From assembly GCA_002170885.2 (NCBI GenBank), contig NHHR02000009.1, positions 1 to 6,453 of the forward strand: DNA of 6,453 nt. The letters run 5' to 3'. The notes below the pieces were generated by a model. That model had not been told where the DNA came from. It did not search any database and saw only the letters and a list, made by a program, of their open reading frames with translations. This DNA is from Rhizobiales bacterium TMED168 (lineage in GTDB: Bacteria > Pseudomonadota > Alphaproteobacteria > MED-G09). The position numbers were made by a program, and so were the translations under genes. Below, piece after piece: positions 1 to 6,133 of this stretch (its first letter is position 1; each line of letters opens with the position of its first letter).

Positions 1-215
1 GATCTAATTGCATCATCCGTAACCCTTCCTCCAGCATTCCTTATTACATGAGCATCGCCCTCCTCAAGACCCAATGCTTTAGCAGGATCAAACCTGGCAT
101 CCATGCATGTTAAAATAGCTAAATTTTTTTTTGGTTGTGCTGATAAATCACCTTTATCAAATTCTTTGCTATATTTATTATTAGCTTCAATAATTGGTGT
201 TAAATTTTTGGTCAT
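1..215 (-). CDS. Beta-carbonic anhydrase, N-terminal part (cut by window edge)
   Basis: Beta-class carbonic anhydrases are zinc enzymes that interconvert CO2 and bicarbonate, usually in the cytoplasm. The first 71 codons are visible. They hold the family signature CMDARFDP at about residues 37-44, in which Cys37 should be a zinc ligand and Asp39-Arg41 the catalytic dyad. [16 protein letters not shown] follows at 56-71, the usual next block. The later His and second Cys zinc ligands lie beyond position 1, so an intact active site cannot be confirmed. The start at 215 is supported by GAGGA five bases upstream. The gene is last in a minus-strand unit, 19 bases after the membrane protein gene. 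The short lead-in before the Cys motif resembles small soluble bacterial beta-CAs. The family call is firm; its physiological role here is unknown. Confidence 0.9.
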   Translation of the reverse strand, partial: MTKNLTPIIEANNKYSKEFDKGDLSAQPKKNLAILTCMDARFDPAKALGLEEGDAHVIRNAGGRVTDDAIR

Positions 216-234
216 AAAGATCCTCAAAAAAATT

Positions 235-915
235 CTAATTAAGTTTTATATCTTTTAATCTTTCAGAAAAAGCAAAACTTAAAAAAAACATACATATAAT
301 ATTAACAAAAGTTATAATTTTTTGAATTATTGCCTGCTCTACCATTTGCTCAATACTCGTTAACGGACTATCACTTATAATTTGATAAACAACATATAAA
401 AAAGTAAAAAATAATAAACAAAAAATCATTACTGAATATTTCTTACTCACACTACTTCGTATAAGAACAAAAAAATACAAAATCAACCCCGGAACAAGAA
501 GTCTAAAAGCATTTATAGCGAAAAAAATATGTTCATCTAGATACAAATCGTATGGGGTAAAACCAACTCCAGCAAAGAAAAAAGTTCCAAAGAAAAGAAA
601 TGCAGAACCAATGATTGAAATTGTAAAACTTAAAATATCATCTCTAAATAATTTAGGAATAAACAAAAAAGAAATACCTATTAAGGTAAATAAAGTCATA
701 GAAAAATTGAAAATTAAAAAGGAAATCAAATTTGGTAAACCCGAATGAGATTTATAGCCACCAAGATCACTTAAAAAATTATGACTAATTGAATAACCGA
801 GCTGTGATGGATCATGAATATTCCCACCAGGGTAGAAAAACATTGATACAAAAACTGAAATAGTAAAAAAAATAGTTACAAATCTTAATACATCAACTGT
901 CCAAAATTTGTACAT
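235..915 (-). CDS. Six-helix inner-membrane protein, DUF998-like
   Basis: This is a 226-residue protein of unknown function, predicted to lie in the inner membrane. Hydrophobic segments occur at roughly residues 8-28, 62-86, 93-118, 131-153, 160-178 and 199-217, giving about six helices, with no cleavable signal peptide evident. The loop after helix 1 carries HNFLSDLGG, and a later loop carries [12 protein letters not shown] just before helix 4. Together these resemble the SDLG and P-x-D...H features of DUF998-type membrane proteins; this match is from memory and not a search. The gene starts 10 bases after the GST stop codon. Its only Shine-Dalgarno-like sequence is a weak AGG overlapping that stop, so translation coupled to the GST gene is likely. 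It is followed 19 bases later by the carbonic anhydrase gene. An unrelated small membrane family remains possible. Confidence 0.6.
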   Translation of the reverse strand: MYKFWTVDVLRFVTIFFTISVFVSMFFYPGGNIHDPSQLGYSISHNFLSDLGGYKSHSGLPNLISFLIFNFSMTLFTLIGISFLFIPKLFRDDILSFTISIIGSAFLFFGTFFFAGVGFTPYDLYLDEHIFFAINAFRLLVPGLILYFFVLIRSSVSKKYSVMIFCLLFFTFLYVVYQIISDSPLTSIEQMVEQAIIQKIITFVNIICMFFLSFAFSERLKDIKLN

Positions 916-925
916 GTTGGTAAGC

Positions 926-1537
926 CTATTCCATTTCTATGGCGATTTTAAAAGAAGGTCTTTCAGATATACGATTAACATAGCCTTTTAAATTAACCAT
1001 TTCATCAGTAATACAGCCCATTCTATTACTCATAAAACATGCATGACCGAGCATGATATCAGCGGCAGAAAAATTGCCAATTAGGTACTCTTTATTATCT
1101 AAAGTTTCATCAACAGGAATTAAAGCTTTTGTTAGAAGATTCTTTGCTTGTCTCAGAACTGTTTCATCTCTTCTATCTTCCGGTAACAAAATCGTTTGAA
1201 CAACGATTGTGTTAATTGGAGGCATTACCATCCCTTCGCAATAATGGAACCATTGTAAAAATTGGGGATATTCGTCAGAACTTACACTGGGTTTTAGTCC
1301 ACCATTTTTGTGACGCTCTATAATATACTCAACAATTGCACCTGACTCATAAATTCTAATATCACCATCATCTAAAACTGGAATACGTCCTAAAGGGTGT
1401 CTTTTTCTATGCTCATCCGATTTAAGATCTTTTGGATGAAAAGCCATATTATTAACTTCATAAGGAAGTTCTAACTCTTCTAATAGCCAGATTATTCTTC
1501 CGGCTCTTGAATTCGGTGCAAAATGAACTTTTAACAT
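926..1537 (-). CDS. Glutathione S-transferase family protein
   Basis: This is a cytosolic GST-fold protein of 203 residues, a normal length for the family. GSTs conjugate glutathione to electrophiles, or use it in isomerase or reductase reactions. The N-terminal thioredoxin-like domain covers about residues 1-76. It contains NSRAGRIIWLLEEL at 9-22, where Ser10 or Arg11 sits at the usual catalytic position. RIPVL at 51-55 contains the conserved cis-proline (Pro53), and ESGAI at 64-68 is the site that binds the gamma-glutamyl part of glutathione. The helical C-terminal domain has the N-capping box S157-A-A-D160. AGGA lies six bases before the ATG, supporting the start. This is the first gene of the minus-strand unit, and a terminator-like hairpin lies in its leader. 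Subclass and substrate cannot be told; a role with the nearby oxygenase is only a guess. Confidence 0.9.
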   Translation of the reverse strand: MLKVHFAPNSRAGRIIWLLEELELPYEVNNMAFHPKDLKSDEHRKRHPLGRIPVLDDGDIRIYESGAIVEYIIERHKNGGLKPSVSSDEYPQFLQWFHYCEGMVMPPINTIVVQTILLPEDRRDETVLRQAKNLLTKALIPVDETLDNKEYLIGNFSAADIMLGHACFMSNRMGCITDEMVNLKGYVNRISERPSFKIAIEME

Positions 1538-1560
1538 TTAAAATCCTATATAAAAATTAT

Positions 1561-1610
1561 AAAAAAATGACCCTGATACAGTCAATAAAATTACTGTAAT
1601 CAGAGCCATT
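1561..1610 (-). terminator. Intrinsic terminator-like hairpin in the leader of the GST gene
   Basis: Read as minus-strand RNA, the arms at 1593-1610 and 1566-1582 form a stem of about 17 bp with one bulged U and a 10-base loop. The stem runs directly into seven Us (1561-1567). Two base pairs are G-U wobbles on this strand but would be A-C mismatches on the plus strand, and only the minus strand has a T-run after the stem, so the structure is strand-specific. It lies 23 bases before the GST start and within its probable leader, which is an odd place for a simple terminator. It could be an attenuator, the end of a short minus-strand RNA, or a leftover from an earlier gene order. Confidence 0.6.
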
Positions 1611-1709
1611 AATCTAGTTAAAATTAGTATTTAATATTTTTTAATTTGATTATTATTACAATTTGTCGATACTCAAAAATATAATAATAAATTATTTTAG
1701 GAGGATGGA
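1611..1709. promoter_or_regulatory. Divergent promoter region for the GST unit and the SnoaL-like gene
   Basis: This very A+T-rich stretch separates two divergent transcription units. For the plus strand, TATAAT at 1680-1685 is a perfect -10 hexamer. A poor -35 candidate, TTACAA (1656-1661), lies 18 bases upstream. An alternative is TTGATT (1646-1651) with GATACT (1668-1673). The strong Shine-Dalgarno AGGAGG at 1699-1704 lies five bases before the ATG at 1710. For the minus strand I see only weak candidates, such as TCGACA (complement of 1664-1669). Such matches are common by chance in AT-rich DNA, so the exact promoter positions are uncertain. The region's role follows mainly from gene orientation. 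Confidence 0.4.
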
Positions 1710-2123
1710 ATGAGTTTTATTGGATCTATTGATGATAGATTGGCTCTTCATGAGTTAGTAATGTCTTATGGTGATGCTGTATCAAGAAAAGATTCTATAG
1801 ACTGGGGAAACACATGGTCAAAAGATGCTATCTGGAGTGTACCAAATTTTCCAGGTTTAGAAAAAGTTGAGGGAAGAGAGGATATTGTTGAGAAATGGAA
1901 GGAAGCAATGACTAATTATGAGTATATAGTTTTTACTGCACTACTAGGTTCTTTAAAAATTGATGATAATACTGCAAAAGGAACAACGTATACAATTGAA
2001 GTGGGTACTGATATTGACGGAAATAAGTCACAAATTCATGGTCAATACTTAGATGAATTTAAAAAAATTGATAATACGTGGTTTTTCCAAAAAAGAACTT
2101 TTTCAATTCTACACAGTGCATAA
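1710..2123 (+). CDS. SnoaL-like / NTF2-fold protein
   Basis: This is a 137-residue single-domain protein of the NTF2-like superfamily, SnoaL_4-type. The fold is a cone-shaped alpha+beta barrel used by polyketide cyclases, scytalone dehydratase-like enzymes, steroid isomerases and the beta subunits of ring-hydroxylating oxygenases. The family pattern is clear: an N-terminal helix with DDRLALHELVMSYGDAVSRKD (residues 8-28), then W36 and DAIW (39-42), then VEGREDIVEKW (53-63). The C-terminal strands carry HGQYLDEF (110-117) and NTWFFQKRTF (122-131). The start is fixed by AGGAGG five bases upstream. The gene stands alone, divergent from the GST unit and convergent with the receptor gene. It is short for a classical oxygenase beta subunit, so an intermediate-processing enzyme is at least as likely. 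The specific reaction is unknown. Confidence 0.8.
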   Translation: MSFIGSIDDRLALHELVMSYGDAVSRKDSIDWGNTWSKDAIWSVPNFPGLEKVEGREDIVEKWKEAMTNYEYIVFTALLGSLKIDDNTAKGTTYTIEVGTDIDGNKSQIHGQYLDEFKKIDNTWFFQKRTFSILHSA

Positions 2124-2160
2124 AAAAGCCCCAAATTTTATTTTAATTCAGGGCTAATTT
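2122..2160. terminator. Bidirectional intrinsic terminator between convergent genes
   Basis: AGCCC (2127-2131) pairs with GGGCT (2151-2155), and AATT inside both arms extends the stem past two mismatches. On the minus strand the stem is followed at once by six Ts (complement of 2122-2127), making it a good terminator for the receptor gene that ends at 2176. On the plus strand it follows the SnoaL-like stop directly and is trailed by an interrupted T-rich stretch, so it probably serves that gene too, less strongly. Confidence 0.75.
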
Positions 2161-2175
2161 AAATTTATTTTAAAG

Positions 2176-4635
2176 TTATCTCTTATAAGATAATTCTAAC
2201 ATTATAGTTCGTCCAGGTTTCACATATGCATACCTGTCAGCAGGAAAGCCAAATTCCGTTCCTGTATTTCCGCCTGTTGATGGAGTTTCAGCTGAAATTG
2301 TTTGAATATATTCATCACTCAAATTTCTACCTATTAATCCAAGTGACCATCCTTTTTCAATAGAACTAACAAATACAGATGCGTCAAAAGTTGTGTAAGA
2401 TTCTTGAGAAGCATTAATCCAAGCAGTCAATGGATAGTCATCAGAATATTTAGCATTGGCATTTAAGCCTAATTCCAATCCATTTCCTAGAGATGAAGAA
2501 TAATTAAATCCATAATTAATTCTTAATTCAGGAGCAAGAGCCATTTGATTTCCATCTAAATTTTGATCTTTAAGTGCTCCTGTTCCAATATTACATCCCT
2601 CAGAGGGTTTTTGACCACTATAACAGGGGCCATTAAATTTATTATAAGCCGCATCATTATAAGAGATAGCTGCGTTCAATAAGAGTCCCTCTATTGATTG
2701 AGGATAATAAGATAATGCAAGATCGAAACCTTGAGATTCTGATTCTTGAGCGTTTAATGTTCTATAAGCAAAAATTGCTGCATTGAAATAATTTAGTTGC
2801 AGATCATCATACTCATAACTGTAAACATCAAGATCAAGTTGCAAGCTTCCGTCAAAAAGTGATGTTTTGACACCAAACTCAATACCTTTAACTGTCTCCG
2901 GATCATACTGGATATCTTTATATGGATCAGCATTTAAAGTACTATCTATTGTGCCATTATCAAATCCACCAGACTTCCAACCTTCCTTATAAGCAACATA
3001 ATAAGTTGTATTATCATTTGGCTGATAACGAAGAGTTACCTCGGGGACAAAATCATCTAGATCTGTATCAACCTCAATAAATCTACCTAGGTTAAATAAT
3101 CCTAAGACTGCCGCATTTGCATAAGGTTGAGTAAAGTAAGAATCTTTTTCCTCTTTAATAAATCTACCTCCTGCAGTTAGTTGTAAGTTTTCATTTATAT
3201 CCCATATAGCTTCACCATAAACCGATATAGCTTCACCTTCAGTTTGGGAAATCTTATTATATGCAAGGTAACGATATATATCTGGAGCTGATGAGTCTTC
3301 TAAGTTTGCAAAAGTAACTTCTTGAGCAAAATTTAATTCCCACTCTTGATAATAAACACCAAAAGCCCAATTAAAATTACCAGAGTTTTTTGAAACTATT
3401 TTTGACTCAATGGCTAAATTTTCATAACTGTTACCTTCACCTGCAAAACAACTCGTAAATGCTGTTCCATCGCAGTCAATAACCCAACCAACCTCTTGCT
3501 CTGCTATATTAGCAACAGTCAAGATATCATAATTATCTAACTCAATATCAAGACTTGCTGTTAGAATATTAGACTCATAAACCTCGCCAAGGGCTCCTCC
3601 AAATTGTCCCTCAAGTGGAGTAATATCCGCAACAGCCTTAGGAATTGGATTTGATCCTCTTTTTCCATCTGTATTACATGGAGTAGTGTCATTTGGATTT
3701 GCTAATGGAGCCTGACGACCAGCTTCATCTACTCCAGTGTTAACATGGGAAACTCCATTTAAAGTAATACATTCAAAGTTTTCATGAAGAGCTAAAGAAG
3801 TGTTTTCAGTTTCAGCAGTTGAAGCCTTAACTTTTAAAGTAATATTATCTGCTAATTGGCCTTTAAGAGTTAACCTTGCAAATGTATTTTCAGTTCTTGG
3901 AGCAAAATCATATGCTTTATCATTTGGATAAGAAGATGCAGCAAAGCCATTTCCTACGTCAAGAGTATTATATGTTGTCGGCCCAGCATCATTTTCTATC
4001 CAACCCTCATCCATCTCAGAAGTTTTTACAGCTAGTCTTACCCCCCAAGTATCGCTAATAGGAGTAGAAAAAACTAATTCGGCAGATTTAGTTTTATATT
4101 CAAATTCATTAGATAATTTTACTGACCATTCAGTCTCATCCCCTGGATCATTTGTTGTAATAACTATTGCACCTGCTGTAGCATTTTTACCAAAGTATAG
4201 TGCCTGAGGACCTTTTAAAATAGCAACCTGACTGGCATCAAATAGACCTTCATGTATCGTCCTTCCTTGAGGATAATATATACCGTCAATCATAAGAGCT
4301 ACTGACTGCTCAATTCCAATACTTCCAGGGCTAGATGAAATACCTCTAACTGCTATTTGAAAACCGCTACCACTGTTTATTTGGCCAATTTCTAATGAAG
4401 CGGATGATGCCGCTAAATCCTGAAGATCTTTAATACCAAAAGTTTCAAGAGCTTCTTCATCATAAGCTGTAATTGAAACAGGTATATCCCTAATAGACTC
4501 ATCAGTTGCTCTAGCTGTAACAACTATTTCCTCAATTGTATTAGTTAAGTCCGAGATAGAATTATCCTGAGAAAAAACTATACTAGAATTAACAGAAAAG
4601 AATATTAAAAACGCTAATTTACAAATAAACTTCAT
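2176..4635 (-). CDS. TonB-dependent outer-membrane receptor
   Basis: This is a ligand-gated outer-membrane transporter of 819 residues, energised by TonB-ExbB-ExbD. A signal peptide covers residues 1-22 (basic start, hydrophobic core, likely cleavage after VFS). A TonB box, EEIVVTA, follows at 35-41. The plug domain runs from about 46 to 164, with AVRGI at 95-99, MIDGIYY at 115-121 and LKGPQALYFGKNATAGAI at 140-157, the conserved plug core. The rest is a beta-barrel, ending in a strand at about 808-819. The last residue is Arg, where an aromatic residue is common. The mature protein has six cysteines in three close pairs (289/320, 388/396, 671/681), probably in surface loops. I chose the ATG at 4635 because AAGGGG lies seven bases upstream; a GTG six bases earlier would almost touch it. 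The plug resembles the large proteobacterial group often linked to non-siderophore substrates. The ligand is unknown, and divergence from the Rieske gene suggests a shared function. Confidence 0.93.
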   Translation of the reverse strand: MKFICKLAFLIFFSVNSSIVFSQDNSISDLTNTIEEIVVTARATDESIRDIPVSITAYDEEALETFGIKDLQDLAASSASLEIGQINSGSGFQIAVRGISSSPGSIGIEQSVALMIDGIYYPQGRTIHEGLFDASQVAILKGPQALYFGKNATAGAIVITTNDPGDETEWSVKLSNEFEYKTKSAELVFSTPISDTWGVRLAVKTSEMDEGWIENDAGPTTYNTLDVGNGFAASSYPNDKAYDFAPRTENTFARLTLKGQLADNITLKVKASTAETENTSLALHENFECITLNGVSHVNTGVDEAGRQAPLANPNDTTPCNTDGKRGSNPIPKAVADITPLEGQFGGALGEVYESNILTASLDIELDNYDILTVANIAEQEVGWVIDCDGTAFTSCFAGEGNSYENLAIESKIVSKNSGNFNWAFGVYYQEWELNFAQEVTFANLEDSSAPDIYRYLAYNKISQTEGEAISVYGEAIWDINENLQLTAGGRFIKEEKDSYFTQPYANAAVLGLFNLGRFIEVDTDLDDFVPEVTLRYQPNDNTTYYVAYKEGWKSGGFDNGTIDSTLNADPYKDIQYDPETVKGIEFGVKTSLFDGSLQLDLDVYSYEYDDLQLNYFNAAIFAYRTLNAQESESQGFDLALSYYPQSIEGLLLNAAISYNDAAYNKFNGPCYSGQKPSEGCNIGTGALKDQNLDGNQMALAPELRINYGFNYSSSLGNGLELGLNANAKYSDDYPLTAWINASQESYTTFDASVFVSSIEKGWSLGLIGRNLSDEYIQTISAETPSTGGNTGTEFGFPADRYAYVKPGRTIMLELSYKR

Positions 4636-4642
4636 GACCACA

Positions 4643-4648
4643 CCCCTT
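4643..4648 (-). promoter_or_regulatory. Ribosome binding site that fixes the receptor start
   Basis: The minus-strand sequence AAGGGG lies seven bases before the ATG at 4635, a good spacing. It lies only one base before the in-frame GTG at 4641, which is too close for use. This favours the ATG and the shorter N-terminus MKFICKL. Confidence 0.75.
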
Positions 4649-4754
4649 TTTATTTTTTTTATATAACACTTATTAAAAAACTGTTTATTTATTTAGATTA
4701 TGAATATAAACTATTAATAAAGCAAATAATAAAGCAAATTAAAAAAATTAAAAA
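4649..4754. promoter_or_regulatory. Divergent promoter region between receptor and Rieske genes
   Basis: Just over 100 bases of almost pure A+T separate the two divergent genes, so both promoters should lie here. On the minus strand a TGT-TATATA sequence (complement of 4660-4668) resembles an extended -10 element for the receptor gene, but no clear -35 is visible. On the plus strand, TATAAA at 4705-4710 or TATTAA at 4712-4717 could be a -10 for the Rieske gene. GTTTAT (4683-4688) and ATAAAC (4706-4711) form a weak inverted repeat. A perfect 12-bp tandem repeat lies on the Rieske side. No Shine-Dalgarno precedes the Rieske ATG. Individual element calls are tentative. Confidence 0.4.
4715..4738 (+). 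repeat. Perfect 12-bp tandem direct repeat (two copies)
   Basis: TAATAAAGCAAA occurs twice in a row with no mismatch (4715-4726 and 4727-4738), ending 16 bases before the Rieske start codon. The GC dinucleotides in each copy are the only G or C bases in the surrounding 40 or so bases, which makes them stand out. The 12-base period is close to one helical turn, so a regulator binding two copies on one DNA face is conceivable. Replication slippage is the simple alternative. Confidence 0.85.
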
Positions 4755-6077
4755 ATGAAAAAAGACCAAATAAAAGAAAGACAAGAAAATATTAGTGGAT
4801 CTTCTAACGTAACTTATGAAGAAGAAGTTAAGATTACAGGTGATAGATATACTTCAAAAGATTTCATGGAAAATGAATTAACTTACCTATGGCCAAAAGT
4901 TTGGAATATTGGAGGTTGGAGTAAAGAACTAGAGAAAGAAGGCGATTTTATTACTCATAATATTGGAAGAGAGTCAATATTAATGGTTAGAGAAAAGAAT
5001 AATAAAATAAAGGCATTTCATAACGTATGTCCGCATAGAGGTAATAGACTTGTCCATACTGACTCAGGTTACGTAAAAGAATTTTCATGCACTTATCATG
5101 GTTGGAAATATAATTATTCCGGTGAATTAATATACGCTCAAGATGAAGATGATTTTCCTCAGGGCAATCCTTGTGGAAAAATAAAACTTTCTGAAATCAA
5201 TTGTGAAGAATATGGAGGTTTTATTTGGTACAATATGGACAAAAACTGCTTCCCTTTGAAAGGTTTTTTAGGTGAAGTCACTAAATATATTGATATGTTT
5301 GATAACGAGGGGTTAAAAAGAGTTTACTACAAAGTATGTGAAGTACCATTTAATTGGAAAGCTTTAAGGGATAATTTTTGTGAATCCTATCACTTACCAT
5401 CAACTCACCCTCAAATAAGTGATTATTATGACGATGATTATAAAAACACTGATTTTGAACTATATGAAACTGGTCACAACTTAATGAAAATGAAAGGTTC
5501 TCTTCCTTCTTTAAGAAACTCAGAAACATTTAAAATGAATGAAAAGCTCGAGGCAGATCTATTGTATTGGGAGTTAAACCCTAAAGATTTTGACAACAAA
5601 GCTCACTTAGTTAGAGAGAGCTTGCAAAATCAAAAAAGAAAAATTGGTAAGAAAAAGGGATTTAATCATTTTGAAAACCTTCCCGATGCATGGTTAACTG
5701 ATGCATTTCATTTTAATATTTTTCCAGGAACTTCTATTACTTACACAGCAAATGTTGTTTCTCTTCAGAGAACAGAACCTCATCCAACAGATCCTAATAA
5801 ATCTATTTATGACCATTGGGGTTTTGCATTAAAACCAAATGATTCTGATTTAGTTCCCTCTCCAGAAGATATGGTTCCGTGGGAGGAAGTAGAAAAAAAA
5901 GTTGTTAAATATGGTGAAGAAACTCTAAGCGATGTTGCGGATCAAGACCTTGAACGCGCTAGTGCTCAGCAATTAGGTTTTCATTCAAGCGGTTTTGAAA
6001 GCGCTTATTTATCTGGCCAAGAAAATCGTGTACAACAATTTCATAACTTTATAGATAATTATATTTATAAGCGATAA
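4755..6077 (+). CDS. Rieske non-haem iron oxygenase, alpha (catalytic) subunit
   Basis: This is a 440-residue ring-hydroxylating-type oxygenase subunit. The family uses O2 and electrons from a reductase to hydroxylate aromatic rings or to oxidise and demethylate other substrates. The Rieske [2Fe-2S] motif is complete: C92-P-H94, then 17 residues, then C112-T-Y-H115. The catalytic domain has NWKALRDNFCESYH at 200-213. H213 and H218 should be the iron ligands and E210 sits at the position that links to the Rieske centre. D398 in DQDLERASAQQLGF (396-409) is the probable third ligand, eight residues before Q406 as in related enzymes. Length suits the family. No Shine-Dalgarno precedes the ATG, only A-rich sequence; the region before the RYTS motif (31-34) is about as long as usual, so this start is reasonable. 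Ferredoxin and reductase genes are absent here. Substrate could be aromatic or a quaternary amine; it cannot be decided by eye. Confidence 0.92.
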   Translation: MKKDQIKERQENISGSSNVTYEEEVKITGDRYTSKDFMENELTYLWPKVWNIGGWSKELEKEGDFITHNIGRESILMVREKNNKIKAFHNVCPHRGNRLVHTDSGYVKEFSCTYHGWKYNYSGELIYAQDEDDFPQGNPCGKIKLSEINCEEYGGFIWYNMDKNCFPLKGFLGEVTKYIDMFDNEGLKRVYYKVCEVPFNWKALRDNFCESYHLPSTHPQISDYYDDDYKNTDFELYETGHNLMKMKGSLPSLRNSETFKMNEKLEADLLYWELNPKDFDNKAHLVRESLQNQKRKIGKKKGFNHFENLPDAWLTDAFHFNIFPGTSITYTANVVSLQRTEPHPTDPNKSIYDHWGFALKPNDSDLVPSPEDMVPWEEVEKKVVKYGEETLSDVADQDLERASAQQLGFHSSGFESAYLSGQENRVQQFHNFIDNYIYKR

Positions 6078-6133
6078 TTTTTATATAAAATGTAAACATT
6101 AATTTTATTTTTTAATTTTTTTGGGAGGGGTAA

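Noticed and set aside
1705..1713. Minimal frame ATG-GAA-TGA overlapping the SnoaL-like start
   Set aside because: Its ATG touches the Shine-Dalgarno directly, so ribosomes could not start there; it arises by chance from the site and the true start.
3876..4058. A 60-codon plus-strand open frame
   Set aside because: It lies wholly inside the receptor gene on the opposite strand, has no family resemblance and no ribosome site; it is a shadow of the real coding sequence.
4636..4641. GTG start at 4641 giving two extra residues on the receptor
   Set aside because: The AAGGGG ribosome site is one base from the GTG but seven from the ATG at 4635, and the signal peptide reads naturally from that ATG.
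4683..4711. GTTTAT/ATAAAC inverted repeat as an operator
   Set aside because: Six-base arms 17 bases apart in very AT-rich DNA are weak evidence; noted only inside the promoter region entry.
6083..6120. AT-only inverted repeat (AATGT/ACATT) and T-runs after the Rieske gene as a terminator
   Set aside because: The stem is short and has almost no G-C pairs; such patterns are expected by chance in this base composition. Read-through into the VOC gene is equally plausible.
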